DNA of 64,000 nucleotides from Streptomyces diastatochromogenes (GTDB taxonomy: Bacteria; Actinomycetota; Actinomycetes; Streptomycetales; Streptomycetaceae): contig JAPTYK010000001.1 of the NCBI GenBank assembly GCA_026913215.1, positions 7,658,341 through 7,722,340 of the forward strand, written 5' to 3'. Positions within the stretch are counted from its first letter, which is position 1, and every line of letters begins with the position of its first letter. A program made the position numbers and the translations under genes. Positions 51,747-60,564 of the stretch are shown here, piece by piece. The notes beneath the pieces are model-generated. The model was given only the letters and a program-made list of their open reading frames with translations, was not told the origin of the DNA and ran no database searches.

Positions 51747-53002
51747 GTGACCGAAGTGCTGACCCGCCCGCGGACGCGGCCGGGCCGGGCCGCCGCCCGG
51801 GCCTCGCTCGGCCTCGCCCCGGCCCTGGTCACCGCCGTGGCCTATGTCGACCCCGGCAACGTCGCCACCAACTTCAGCGCCGGGTCCGCCTACGGCTACG
51901 GCCTGCTGTGGGTGGTGGTCGGCTCCACGGCGGCGGCGGGTCTCATCCAGTACCTCTCGGCGAAACTCGGCTCCTGCACCGGCCGCTCGCTCACCGAGTC
52001 CGTGGCCTCGGCCCTCGGCCGCCGCGCCCGCATCGCCTACTGGGCCCAGGCCGAACTCGTCGCCGTCGCCACCGACATCGCCGAGGTGGTCGGCGGCGCG
52101 GCCGCCCTGAAGCTGCTCTTCGGCCTTCCGCCGTGGGCGGGCGCGGTCACCGTCGCCGCGGCCTCCACGGCCCTGCTCCACCTGCGCGCCACCCGGGGCG
52201 AGAACGCCTTCGCGGCGGCGATCACCGCGGCCCTGGCCCTGATCGCCTGCGGCTTCATCGCCTGCGCCCTCTTCGCCGGCCCCACGGCCGGCGGCGTCCT
52301 GTCGGGCATGCGCCCGCTGCTGCCCGACAGCCAGGCCGTCTTCCTCGCCTCGGGCATCTTCGGCGCCACCGTGATGCCGCACGCCGTCTACGTCCACTCC
52401 GCGCTCAGCCGGGACAGCCGCCGGCACCTGCGCGCCGGCGGCCCGCTCCTGGTCGGCGGCACCGGTGAGATCCTGTCGGCCACCCGCAGGGAGTGGTGGG
52501 GCGATGCTGCTGGCGGCTCGATCAACGCCGCCCTGCTCCTGACGGCGGCGGCCCTGCCCCCGGCGCGGGCCCGTTCACCCTGGAGGGCGTGCACGCCACC
52601 GTCGGTACGGTGCTCGGCGCCCTCCCGGCCCTCGCCCTGGCCCTGGCCCTGCTGTTCTCCGGTCTGGCCTCGACCGCCGTCGGCACCCACGCGGGCGACG
52701 TCGCCATGCGCGACCTGATCCGCCGCCGCGTCCCCGCCGGGGCGCGCCGCCTCGCCGCCCTGGCCCCGGCCGTCCTGCTGCTGGCCGCCGACCTCGACAC
52801 CACCCGCCTGCTGGTCCTCTCCCAGGTGGGGCTCTCCCTCGGCGTGCCCTTCGCGCTGATCCCGCTCATCCGCCTGACGGCACGCCGCTCGCTGATGGGC
52901 GGCGCCGTCAACCACTGGGCCACGACCGCGGCGGCCTGGACGGTCGTGGCGGTGGCGGTGTCCGTCGACGGATTCCTGCTGGTGGAGCTGGCACTGGGCT
53001 GA
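51747..53002 (+). CDS. NRAMP-family Mn/Fe transporter, frameshift near 52,560
   Basis: GTG 51,747 with TCTGGAGGAG upstream; about 418 residues. Signatures: VTAVAYVDPGNVATNFSAGSAYGYGLLW (DPGN metal site), EVVGGAAALKLLFGLP, GIFGATVMPHAVYVHSALSRD (the MPH metal site of TM6). About eleven hydrophobic helices, ending AAAWTVVAVAVSVDGFLLVELALG. One base is missing near 52,560, and the loop around 52,450-52,520 reads poorly, so paired shifts there are possible. Likely proton-coupled Mn(II) uptake. The divergent cyclase belongs to a metal-dependent family, so co-regulation would make sense. Confidence 0.87.
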
Positions 53003-53013
53003 GACGCGCAAGC

Positions 53014-53083
53014 GGGCGGGCCCGTGGGCCCGCCCCGCCGTGCGAGTCTGCCGGACGGCCGGTGCCCTCGGGGCACCGGCCGG
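53014..53083. terminator. Two hairpins between convergent genes
   Basis: GGGCGGGCCC-GTG-GGGCCCGCCC-like hairpin at 53,014-53,037 and CCGGTGCCC-TC-GGGGCACCGG at about 53,057-53,080, between the NRAMP and ABM genes. Confidence 0.8.
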
Positions 53084-53092
53084 TTCCGTGCG

Positions 53093-53398
53093 TCAGGCCG
53101 AAGCCGGCGCCGGCACGCTCGTGCCGCGCAGCAGCCAGGTCGGGCCCTCGGCCCAGGCGCCGACCGTCTCGAAGAAGCGGGCGAAGTACGGCCCCTGGCA
53201 GTGGGCGTCGAACGCGGCCTCGTCGTCGTACGCCTCGTACAGGTAGAAGCGGTGGGGGTCGGCCGCGTCGGCGACCAGGTCGAAGGCGCGGGTGCCGGGC
53301 TCGTGGGCGAGCGACTGGCGCCCGTCCTCCAGCGCGGCGTCGATGAAGTCCTGGCGCCGTTCGGCGGGCACGTCGAAGGAGACGGCGACGGTGTACAT
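53093..53398 (-). CDS. Antibiotic-biosynthesis-monooxygenase (ABM) domain protein
   Basis: 101 residues, intact. MYTVAVSFDVPAERRQDFIDAALEDGRQSLAHEPGTRAFDLVAD then RFYLYEAYDDEAAFDAHCQGPYFARFFETV is a textbook ABM ferredoxin-like fold. Members are cofactor-free quinone-forming oxygenases (ActVA-Orf6), LsrG-type isomerases or heme enzymes. It lies 92 bases after the malic enzyme gene on the same strand and is probably co-transcribed from the box-bearing promoter of that gene. Confidence 0.87.
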   Translation of the reverse strand: MYTVAVSFDVPAERRQDFIDAALEDGRQSLAHEPGTRAFDLVADAADPHRFYLYEAYDDEAAFDAHCQGPYFARFFETVGAWAEGPTWLLRGTSVPAPASA

Positions 53399-53490
53399 GG
53401 GGTCCTCGCTTCGCAGGAAGAGGGCTGGAGAACAGGGGAGAAGGGGCAGGGCGGGCGGGGCGGGGCCGGCGGGGTCCGCCCTGTACGGCG

Positions 53491-54695
53491 TCAGGCGCGG
53501 GCCACGCCGTCGCGGCGGGCCGCCTCGGCGACGGCGGAGGCGACGGCGGGCGCCACCCGCGGGTCGAAGGGGCTCGGCACGACGAAGTCGGCCCGCAGGT
53601 CGTCGCCGACGGCCCCGGCGATGGCCTCGGCGGCGGCGAGCTTCATGCCCTCGGTGATCGCGGTGGCGCGGGCGTCGAAGGCGCCCCGGAAGATGCCGGG
53701 GAAGGCGAGCACGTTGTTGATCTGGTTGGGGTGGTCGCTGCGGCCGGTGGCCACCACGCGCGCGTGGCGGCGGGCGACGGCCGGGTCCACCTCGGGCGTG
53801 GGGTTGGACAGGGCGAAGACGATCGACTCCCCGGCCATGCCCGCGACGGCGCTCTCGGTGACCGTGGCGCCGGACAGGCCGATGAACACGTCGGCGCCGC
53901 GCAGCGCCTCCTCGACGGATCCGGTGTACCCGGCCGCGTTGCTCCACCCGGCGAGCGCCGCCTTGGCCGGGTTGAGGTCCTCGCGTCCGGCGTGGACGAT
54001 GCCCTTGCTGTCCGCGACGGAGATGTCGCCGATGCCCGCCTCCTTGAGGATGCGGCTGACGGCGATGCCCGAGGCGCCGGCTCCGGCGACCACGGCGCGC
54101 AGCTCGCCGAGGTCCCGCCCGGTCAGGCGGGCGGCGTTGCGCAGGGCGGCGAGGGCGACGACGGCGGTGCCGTGCTGGTCGTCGTGGAAGACGGGGATGT
54201 CCAGGGCCGCGCGCAGCCGGTCCTCGATCTCGAAGCAGCGGGGCGCGGATATGTCCTCCAGGTTGATGCCCCCGAAGCCGGGGGCGAGCCGGATCACCGT
54301 CTCGACCAGTTCGTCGACGTCCGTGGTGGCCAGGCAGACGGGCACCGCGTCGACGCCGGCGAACTGCTTGAACAGCAGGGCCTTGCCCTCCATGACCGGC
54401 AGGGCGGCCCGGGGCCGATGTCGCCGAGGCCCAGGACGGCGGTGCCGTCGGTGACGACGGCGACGGTGCGCGCGGCCCAGGTGTAGTCGTGGACCAGGTC
54501 GGGGTCTTCGGCGATGGCGGTGCACACGCGGGCGACGCCGGGCGTGTAGGCGAGGGAGAGCTGCTCGGAGTCGTCGACGCGGACGGTGGGGGTGACGGCG
54601 AGTTTGCCGCCGCGGTGCAGGGCGAAGGCCGGGTCCAGATCGCGGGGTTCGCGGTGCTCGCGGACATGAGGGTTCCTTGGATCGAAGGTTGGCAC
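53491..54695 (-). CDS. NAD(P)-dependent malic enzyme, frameshift near 54,410
   Basis: GTG 54,695 (MPTFDPRNPHVREHREPRDLDPAFALHRGGKL); about 401 residues. SLAYTPGVARVC and TNGTAVLGLGDIGP-like sequence (here TDGTAVLGLGDIGPG), then PVMEGKALLFKQFAGVDAVPVCL, DISAPRCFEIEDRLR, DIPVFHDDQHGTAVVALAALRNA (metal and substrate site), RAVVAGAGASGIAVSRIL (NAD fold), FALSNPTPEV. It decarboxylates malate to pyruvate, giving NAD(P)H. A cluster-borne copy could feed reducing power to the three AKRs and two monooxygenases under the same regulator. Confidence 0.9.
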
Positions 54696-54725
54696 ACCTG
54701 ATGCCTATTCGATCCCAGTCTCATA

Positions 54726-54737
54726 TAAGAGGTCTTA
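54726..54737. promoter_or_regulatory. TAAGA-N2-TCTTA box, perfect (site c)
   Basis: TAAGAGGTCTTA, the best copy: both arms match exactly. It lies 31 bases upstream of the malic enzyme GTG, in the flanking context ATA-box-CATGA. Confidence 0.82.
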
Positions 54738-54788
54738 CATGACAAGCGGGTTCGGCTCCCGTCCCGGATCCGGGGCGGAGCCTTCCGG

Positions 54789-55244
54789 CTACTTCTTGGC
54801 GGCGGCGGGCCTGAAGCCGGCCAGCGCCGCCGAGCACGCGTCGAGCCGGGCCAGGAACTCCTCGGCCTCGCGCGGCCCGAAGCAGCCGGTCAGCAGGGCC
54901 TCGACCTCCTTGACCGCCTCGTCGGCCCGGCGGACCAGCGTGCCGCCGGTCCGGGTGAGGTGGGCCTCCAGGATGTTCAGGTGGATCGGATGGGGCCGGC
55001 GCTCGACCAGGCCCCGGCCCTCCAGGGTGGAGAGGACGGACGACATCGTCTGCGGTGTGACCATGCCGCGGCGCGCGAGGGCCGCTCCCGACAGTCCCGG
55101 CTGCTGCTGCAGGGCCAGGAGCACGTTGTACTGCGGGACGTTGATCTTGAACGGCCGGAGCGCCGCGTGCTTGGCGGCGGTGAGCTCCTGCTCCACCCGC
55201 TTGATGCGGTCCCCGATGCGTTCTTCCATTGCCGATGACGCCAT
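54789..55244 (-). CDS. MarR-family regulator
   Basis: 151 residues from ATG 55,244 (MASSAMEERIGDRIKRVEQELTAAKHAAL). The winged helix reads YNVLLALQQQPGLSGAALARRGMVTPQTMSSVLSTLEGRGLVERRPHPIHLNILEAHLTRTG, with dimerisation helices at both ends. The frame is open to an ATG at 55,286, but a TAAGA-type box lies at 55,261-55,272 inside that extension; placing it upstream of the start makes sense of both. MarR proteins bind short palindromes and let go on binding phenolics, quinones or oxidants. With the box at its own promoter and at six others nearby, this is the best candidate regulator of region 4. Confidence 0.88.
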   Translation of the reverse strand: MASSAMEERIGDRIKRVEQELTAAKHAALRPFKINVPQYNVLLALQQQPGLSGAALARRGMVTPQTMSSVLSTLEGRGLVERRPHPIHLNILEAHLTRTGGTLVRRADEAVKEVEALLTGCFGPREAEEFLARLDACSAALAGFRPAAAKK

Positions 55245-55260
55245 GACTCGAAGGTTACCC

Positions 55261-55272
55261 GCATATCTCTTA
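55261..55272. promoter_or_regulatory. TAAGA-type box before marR (site d)
   Basis: GCATATCTCTTA, complement TAAGAGATATGC: the left arm is exact, the right arm degenerate. It lies 17 bases upstream of the preferred marR start, implying autoregulation. Confidence 0.6.
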
Positions 55273-55346
55273 TTGGTGCACGGCATCTGAGAACAGTCTT
55301 GTTTCAGATGTCGGCCGTCGTGCCGGCCGCGCGCGCACCGCGCTGA

Positions 55347-56372
55347 TCAGCGGCGTCGCAGTGCGGCGTCCGCCAGGTGAGGCGGAGTGTAGTCGGCGTC
55401 CGACGGGTTGAGATCGGTGCCGGGCGGGACGAGTTCGTCGATCCGGTCCAGGACCGCGTCGTCGAGTTCGACGTCGGCGGCGGCCAGCAGGTCGTCGAGC
55501 TGCTCGACGGTGCGCGGGCCGATGATGGCGCTGTCGACGGCCCGGTGGCTGAGGACGAAGGCGAGCGCCAGGTGGGTGAGGGACAGGCCCGCCTGCGCGG
55601 CGAGCCCGATCAGCTCCTCGACGATCTCGTACTTGCGCGCGTTGCCCGGCAGGCTCTGGTCGAACTTGTGCGAGATCAGCTCGCGCCGGAAGGCGTTGAG
55701 CTCCAGCGGCGTGCCGCGGCGGTAGCGGCCGGTCAGCCAGCCGCTGGCGAGCGGGCTCCAGGTGAGCACCCCCACGCCGTACTTCTGCGCGGTGGGCAGC
55801 ACGGAGCGCTCCACGCCCCGCATGAAGACCGAGTAGGGCGGCTGCTCGGTGTGGAAGGGCACGTGGCCGCGGCGCTCGGCCGTCCAGCGGGCCTCCACCA
55901 TCTGCTCGGCGGGGAAGTCGGAGCTTCCGACGGCCATGACCTTGCCCTCGCGGACCAGGTCGGAGAGGACCGACAGCGTCTCGTCGATGTCGGTCGCCGG
56001 GTCGGGCCGGTGGACCTGGTAGAGGTCGATGCGGTCGGTGTCCAGGCGGCGCAGGCTGTCCTCGACGGCCTGCCGGATCCAGCGGCGCGAATTGCCCTGC
56101 CGCAGCCCGCCCTCTCCCATCGGGAAGTGGACCTTGGTCGCCAGGACCACCTCGTCCCGCCGGCCCTTCAGCGCCCTGCCGACGATCTCCTCCGACTCGC
56201 CGGCGGAGTACATGTCCGCCGTGTCGATGAGGGTGACCCCGGCGTCCAGGGCGGTGTGGATCAGGCGCTCGGCCTCCTGGTGGTCCCGGTTGCCCCAGGC
56301 GCCGAGCATCATCGTGCCGAGGGCGACACGGCTGACCGTGATGCCGGTGCGTCCAAGTGTGGTGGTGCGCAT
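55347..56372 (-). CDS. Aldo/keto reductase
   Basis: 341 residues, intact, ATG 56,372. RTTTLGRTGITVSRVALGTMMLGAWGN, TLIDTADMYSAGESEEIVGRALKG (Asp, Tyr), VVLATKVHFPMGEGG (Lys), IDLYQVHRPDP (His), GVGVLTWSPLASGWLTGRYRRG, SAIIGPRTVEQLDDLLAAADVELD. The closest general type is the YakC/YajO-like AKR group. It is divergent from an XRE regulator gene, with a weak TAAGA-type box and another inverted repeat in between. Confidence 0.9.
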   Translation of the reverse strand: MRTTTLGRTGITVSRVALGTMMLGAWGNRDHQEAERLIHTALDAGVTLIDTADMYSAGESEEIVGRALKGRRDEVVLATKVHFPMGEGGLRQGNSRRWIRQAVEDSLRRLDTDRIDLYQVHRPDPATDIDETLSVLSDLVREGKVMAVGSSDFPAEQMVEARWTAERRGHVPFHTEQPPYSVFMRGVERSVLPTAQKYGVGVLTWSPLASGWLTGRYRRGTPLELNAFRRELISHKFDQSLPGNARKYEIVEELIGLAAQAGLSLTHLALAFVLSHRAVDSAIIGPRTVEQLDDLLAAADVELDDAVLDRIDELVPPGTDLNPSDADYTPPHLADAALRRR

Positions 56373-56431
56373 GGTCGTTCCTCTCCGTCGCCGCGGGATG
56401 CGGCTCCCTGTGTGTAGTCTACTGACATTCA

Positions 56432-56453
56432 TTCGACGTCTTACATCTGTAAG
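56432..56453. promoter_or_regulatory. Degenerate TAAGA-type box plus CTTAC/GTAAG repeat (site e)
   Basis: TTCGACGTCTTA (complement TAAGACGTCGAA) overlaps CTTAC-ATCT-GTAAG at 56,440-56,453. It sits between the divergent AKR and XRE genes, 13 bases before the XRE start and 60 before the AKR start. Weaker than sites a-c. Confidence 0.5.
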
Positions 56454-56466
56454 GGGGTTGATCATC

Positions 56467-57239
56467 ATGTCGGAGCTGGGGGAGTTCCTCCGCGGCCGGC
56501 GGGCGGCGACCGGTCCGGCGGGCCTGGGCCTGCCCCGGGGTGACACGCCGCCGGGTGCCGGGCCTGCGCCGCGAGGAGCTCGCACTCCTGGCGGGGATCA
56601 GCGTCGACTACTACGCCCGCCTGGAGCAGGGGCGCGTGCGCACCGTCTCCGAAGCCGTCTGCGCGAAGATGGCCGCCGCCCTCGGCCTCGACGAGGAGCA
56701 GAGCGCCCGGCTGCGGGCCCTCGCCCGCCCCGGAGCCCCGCAGGGACACCCCGGCGAGCCGCCGCCCGGACCCGGAGCGCTGCGCCTGCTGGCCGCGCTG
56801 CGCCACGCGCCCGCCGTCCTGCTCGGCGGCCGTACGGACGTCCTGGCCTGGAACCCGTGCGCGCGCGAGGCCCTGGCGGACTTCGCCGCCCTGCCCGCCG
56901 CCGACCGCAACCTCGCCCGGCTCGCCTTCCTGCCCCTCCCGGCCCGGCCGCCGGCCCTGCGCGGCGAGGACACCGCGCGGGCGGTGGTGGACGCCTTGCG
57001 CGACCACGCCGCACGCTGCCCCGGCGACCCGCTCCTGGCCGGTCTCGCGCGCGAACTGTCCGCCCGCAGCGCCGACTTCGCCCGGCGCTGGCCCGGCCCC
57101 GGCACGCCGGGGGCACCGCCGGCGCCGTGCGCGCCGGGCGTCCCGACCGCGGCCCGGCCGGCCACCACCTGGAAGTGCTCGCGCCGCGGGCGAGGACGGC
57201 CGGCTGCTGTTCGCCTACCTCCCGGCCGCCGGCGCGTGA
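56467..57239 (+). CDS. XRE-family regulator with MmyB-like ligand domain, frameshifts
   Basis: ATG 56,467; about 257 residues after shifts near 56,535 and 57,140-57,200. ELGEFLRGRRAATGPAGLGLP then RRRVPGLRREELALLAGISVDYYARLEQGRVRTVSEAVCAKMAAALGLDEEQSARL is the Cro/C1 HTH of this large streptomycete family. The rest (VLLGGRTDVLAWNPCAREALADFAALPAADRNLARLAFL, HHLEVLAPRGEDGRLLFAYLPAAGA with the end in a shifted frame) is the MmyB-type PAS-like domain. The usual target in this family is the divergent oxidoreductase gene, here the AKR at 55.3-56.4 kb. Confidence 0.85.
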
Positions 57240-57292
57240 AGAAGGCCCGCCGCGGCCGGCGGCCCGGGACCGTACGGCCCCGGCGCGCAGCA

Positions 57293-57339
57293 CCACGGCC
57301 GGACCCCGAGGAGGACGATCCCTCGGGGCCCGGCCGTGG
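57293..57339. terminator. Hairpin between convergent genes
   Basis: CCACGGCCGG-A-CCCCGAGG pairs with CCTCGGGG-C-CCGGCCGTGG around an about 9-base loop, between the XRE gene end (57,239) and the convergent AKR end (57,391). Confidence 0.85.
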
Positions 57340-57390
57340 CGGGAAGGATGCGGGGCCGCCCGAGGGGAACGGGCGGCCCCACGCTGGGGG

Positions 57391-58445
57391 TCAGGCGGCG
57401 GAGACCGGGCCCTCGCCGGCGCCGGTGGTCTCGATCGCGCGGGCGATCTCGGCGAAGTCGGCCGGGGTCAGCTCCAGCGTCGAGGCGGCGATCCAGCCGT
57501 CCACCTGCTCGGGGCTGCGGGCGCCGACGATCGCGCCGCTGATGCCGGGCCAGGCCAGCGCCCAGGCGACGGCGACGGCACCGGGGAGACGCCGTGCCGC
57601 TCGGCCACCGGGACCAGCGCGGCGGCGAGGGCGAGGTTGGCGTCCAGGCCGGTGGTGAAGTCGGGGTGGGTCTTGCGCCAGTCGTCGTCCGGCAGCGCGG
57701 CCGCGCGCGCCTTGGAGAACGCCCCGGTCAGCAGGCCCGACTGCTGCGGCGAGTACACGATGACGCCGGTGCCCGCCGCCTGCGCCTGCGCGATCAGGTC
57801 GGCGTAGCCGCGGCTGATCGCCGAGAAGGGCGGCTGGACGACGTCCACGTGGGCGATCCGCTCGGCGGCGGCGACCTGCTCGGGGGAGTGGTTCGACAGG
57901 CCGATGGCGCGGACCTTGCCCTCGGTCTTCAGGTCGGCCATGACCTGCCAGTACTCCTCCAGCGGCGTGGCGCCCCGCGCCGCCGCCTGGGCCTGCTGCG
58001 GGTCGTTGTAGTCGAGGGCCTCGCCGCCGGTGTCCGGCCAGTGCACCTGGTACAGGTCGATGCTCTCGACGCCGAGGCGGCGCAGGGAGCCCTCCACCTC
58101 GCGGCGGACGCTGTCGGGCCGCATCGAGTTGCGCGGCGCGGCGGCCGGGTCGTTGTCGTCCCAGACCAGGCCGCACTTGGTGAACACGTACGGGCGGTCG
58201 GCCTCGGGGAAGTCGGCGAGGGCCTTGGCGATGACCTCCTCGGAGTGCCCCAGTCCGTAGACGGCGGCGGTGTCGATCCAGTTGACGCCGGCCTCGACGG
58301 CGTGCCGGATGGCGGCGACCGAGGCGGCGTCGTCCTGGGAACCCCAGGCGTAGTGCCAGCCCCCGCCACCGATGGCCCAGGCCCCGAAGCCGGTGCGGCT
58401 GATGGTCATCGAGGTCGTGCCGAGCTGCTTGGCAGGCAGTGTCAT
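57391..58445 (-). CDS. Aldo/keto reductase, frameshift near 57,585
   Basis: ATG 58,445; about 351 residues. MTISRTGFGAWAIGGGGWHYAWGSQDD, NWIDTAAVYGLGHSEEVIAKAL (Asp, Tyr), YVFTKCGLVWDD (Lys), IDLYQVHWPDTGGEALDYNDP (His), GVIVYSPQQSGLLTGAFSKARAAAL, then in the shifted frame AVAWALAWPGISGAIVGARSPEQVDGW. It lies between the XRE gene and the truncated PKS. A strong TAAGA-type box is at 58,496-58,507, 51 bases upstream of its start. Confidence 0.88.
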
Positions 58446-58495
58446 GGAACTTTCAACCCTCCACTTGCTGACGGTAATCCGTGATTGACTCTATA

Positions 58496-58507
58496 TAAGA
58501 GACCTTA
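58496..58507. promoter_or_regulatory. TAAGA-N2-TCTTA-type box (site f)
   Basis: TAAGAGACCTTA differs from the perfect palindrome at one base. The flanks ATA-box-CAT are the same as at site c. It precedes the aldo/keto reductase gene on the minus strand. Confidence 0.75.
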
Positions 58508-58574
58508 CATATGCAAGCACCCCGATTCCCTGGCCGCAGGCCGGCGCGCGGAGCGGTGCTGTTGACGACAACCG

Positions 58575-58586
58575 TAAGGCATCTTA
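58575..58586. promoter_or_regulatory. TAAGA-N2-TCTTA-type box (site g)
   Basis: TAAGGCATCTTA, one mismatch to the palindrome, 30 bases before the GTG of the truncated PKS gene and 68 bases beyond site f. With site f it marks a divergent promoter pair. Confidence 0.65.
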
Positions 58587-58615
58587 TGGCCATTCGCTGT
58601 CTGATCATATGGGGA

Positions 58616-59026
58616 GTGCGAGGGGGAACGACGAGGAACGACACCCACCGGGACAGCCACCACCTCCCCCCACACGCCGTCGCGGTCGTCGGCATCGGCT
58701 GCCGCTTCCCGCAGGCAGACGACCCCGACGCCTTCTGGCCACTGCTCCACGACGGCCACGACGCCCTCACCGACCGACCGAACGGCCGCGGACCGGCCCG
58801 CACCGGATTCCTCGACCACATCGACCGCTTCGACCCCGACTTCTTCGGCATCTCCCACCGGGAAGCCGTGACCATGGACCCCCAGCAGCGCCTCGCCCTC
58901 GAACTGGCCTGGCAGGCCCTGGAAGACGCCAGACTCCCGCCCCACGCCCCCCCCACAGAGCCCCGGCCCGCCCGACGACGCCTCGGCGGAGGCCCCACCG
59001 ACCCCGGCACCACACCACTCCCGTAG
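58616..59026 (+). pseudogene. Truncated type I PKS (first third of a KS domain)
   Basis: GTG 58,616; 136 residues, then TAG-free noise and a stop. The sequence HAVAVVGIGCRFPQADDPDAFWPLLHDGHDALTDRP, then GFLDHIDRFDPDFFGISHREAVTMDPQQRLALELAWQALEDARLPP is the N-terminus of a modular or iterative type I KS (GIGCRFP, FFGIS, MDPQQRL). The active-site Cys and everything after it are missing. Sequence similarity to PKS ends at about 58,960, where the subtelomeric repeat begins. The promoter still carries a MarR-type box. Confidence 0.85.
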
Positions 59027-59395
59027 CCGCCGGGCACGCCGCAAGGCGGTATCCGGGCGGCTCCGATCCTGTAACTGGTAACCGGTAACCCGTAACCACA
59101 GCACCTCCAGGCCGCTTTGCCGGGCGACCCCTTCACCCTTGCGCGAGCACCGTGTCGCGACCGCCCGCACGGCCATCTCCCGCCCCAACTCCCCGCCCGC
59201 GCCTCCTCAGGGAGCGAGAGGACGCGTTCGAGGCGGAGAACGGCACACAGGGCATCACGGAACGGGCGACGACGCGGGGATGCTCGGGTGGACCGGCGCG
59301 GCCCGCCTGCTGGGGTGAGCGGGCCTCACCACAGCCTCTGTGGTGAGGCCGGGCCCGAGAGGCGCTCAGGCCGTTTCCCCAGGTGAACGGGATGG
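58973..59395. repeat. Subtelomeric repeat, copy 1
   Basis: About 420 bases, matching 62,155-62,632 along most of its length and 60,198-60,368 over its right half. Landmarks in order: ACTCCC-TAGC-GCCGGGCACG, GTAACC repeats, GACGCGTTCGAGGCGGAGAACGG, GGTGGACCGGC, a hairpin GGCCTCACCACAG-CCT-CTGTGGTGAGGCC (59,322-59,350), then a second small palindrome and CCGTTTCCCCAGGTGA. No gene is seen between 59,027 and 59,457. Confidence 0.85.
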
Positions 59396-59457
59396 AGCGC
59401 TGCTCGTGGGAACCGCCGCCCCGGAACCGGTACAACGCCCCCTCAAGGTGAAACACC

Positions 59458-60090
59458 ATCACCGATCAGCAAGCGCTGGAGCAGACCTTCCAGGCCGCCG
59501 CCGAACTGACCGGCAAGGAGAACCTGACGGTCGAAAGGGTCCTCCTGGTCCTGCCGGACATGTCCTGCAAGTTCGACCGGAACCTGTCGAAGACCTGGAT
59601 CCAGAAGGCATGGGGCACCAACACGAAGGTGGTGATCGAGCCCGAAAGCAAGGTCACGGCCATCGGAGCCAGCCTTCCCATCTGGACCGGTCCGGGAGCG
59701 GCGATCGCCCTGATCACCCCCACCTACACCACCTGCGCCCTGTACACCGACAACGGTCAGCTCGCCTCGGGCTCGCTGCCCGCGCAGATCCCCGCCGCGG
59801 GGCTCAGCGAGGAGGAGCTGCACAGCAGCCGCGCGACGGTACTGGCCGCGCTCGACCAGACGACGGCATACGTGGTCGACAAGACCGGCCCCGCGTACGA
59901 GAGGACTCTGACAGGCTATGGAGTGACGGCGGCCAGTGACGACCCGAGCATCAAGCCCGACAAGGCGGCCGATCTCCGCGCCACCACGTCCTCGCTGTCC
60001 GCGAAGACGGCCCTCCGCCAGGGAATCAGGGCCTACACGGCCTCCGCGCCGCAACTCCTCAGCACAGGGACCATCTGGCCGGCCTCCTGA
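59458..60090 (+). CDS. Orphan protein of unknown function with apparent ATC start
   Basis: The frame is open from a TGA at 59,449 to the TGA at 60,088-60,090. It contains no ATG/GTG/TTG before 59,560. The best start is ATC at 59,458 (I-T-D-Q-Q-A-L-E-Q), with AAGGTG eight bases upstream, where ATG would be expected; a base error or a rare ATC start are both possible. 210 residues, mixed alpha/beta, no Cys-rich or membrane segments: LTVERVLLVLPDMSCKFDRNLSKTWIQKAWGTNTKVVIEPESKV, then LITPTYTTCALYTDNGQ. Family not recognised. Lower GC than the clusters, as often at chromosome ends. Confidence 0.6.
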   Translation: MTDQQALEQTFQAAAELTGKENLTVERVLLVLPDMSCKFDRNLSKTWIQKAWGTNTKVVIEPESKVTAIGASLPIWTGPGAAIALITPTYTTCALYTDNGQLASGSLPAQIPAAGLSEEELHSSRATVLAALDQTTAYVVDKTGPAYERTLTGYGVTAASDDPSIKPDKAADLRATTSSLSAKTALRQGIRAYTASAPQLLSTGTIWPAS

Positions 60091-60197
60091 CCCCTGGCCC
60101 TCTCGGGGCGGGGCAGCGACCCCGCCACCCCGCCCCCCGCCCCGGTCACGGCCCCCAGACCCGGTGAAGACCCGCAGCCGCAAGGACCGGCCGAGCA

Positions 60198-60368
60198 GAC
60201 GCGTTCGAGGCGGAGAACGGCGCACAGGGCATCACGGAACGGGCGGCGGCGTAGGGGTGCCCAGGTGGACCGGCGGGGCCCACCCGCCGCGGTGAGCGGA
60301 CCTCACCACAGCCCTCTGTGGTGAGGCCGGGCCTGAGAGCTTCTCAGGCCGTTTCCCCAGGTGAAAGG
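60198..60368. repeat. Subtelomeric repeat, copy 2 (right half only)
   Basis: GACGCGTTCGAGGCGGAGAACGG to CCGTTTCCCCAGGTGA, closely matching the right half of copies 1 and 3. It includes the hairpin CCTCACCACAG-CCCT-CTGTGGTGAGG at 60,301-60,328 and the second palindrome GCCTGAGAGCTTCTCAGGC. Confidence 0.85.
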
Positions 60369-60402
60369 GTGGTGTTTTCGACGGTGTGTCTTGGCCCCAC
60401 TG

Positions 60403-60488
60403 GAACGGTTTCGGCTGGCCCCACTTTCGGGCCGTGTGGGTGATGGGCCAGGGCGGCGCCGGAGAGGAACGGTTTGGAGTGGCCCCAC
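60403..60488 (+). repeat. GAACGGTTT/TGGCCCCAC repeats, copies 1 and 2
   Basis: A 22-base element of the form GAACGGTTT-N4-5-TGGCCCCAC occurs at 60,403-60,424 and 60,467-60,488, with extra TGGCCCCAC half-copies around. Further copies: 61,306-61,327 (inverted) and about 61,913-61,933. Multiple short terminal repeats beginning TGG(C)CCCAC are reminiscent of IS21-family ends, but no transposase gene is seen, so this would be a relic. Confidence 0.6.
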
Positions 60489-60564
60489 CCTTCGATCGGG
60501 TGACGTTTCGCGGGTGTCCTGGGGTGGAGGCGATGCCCGTGCGCGGTGGGTCCACTCCGGGTGC

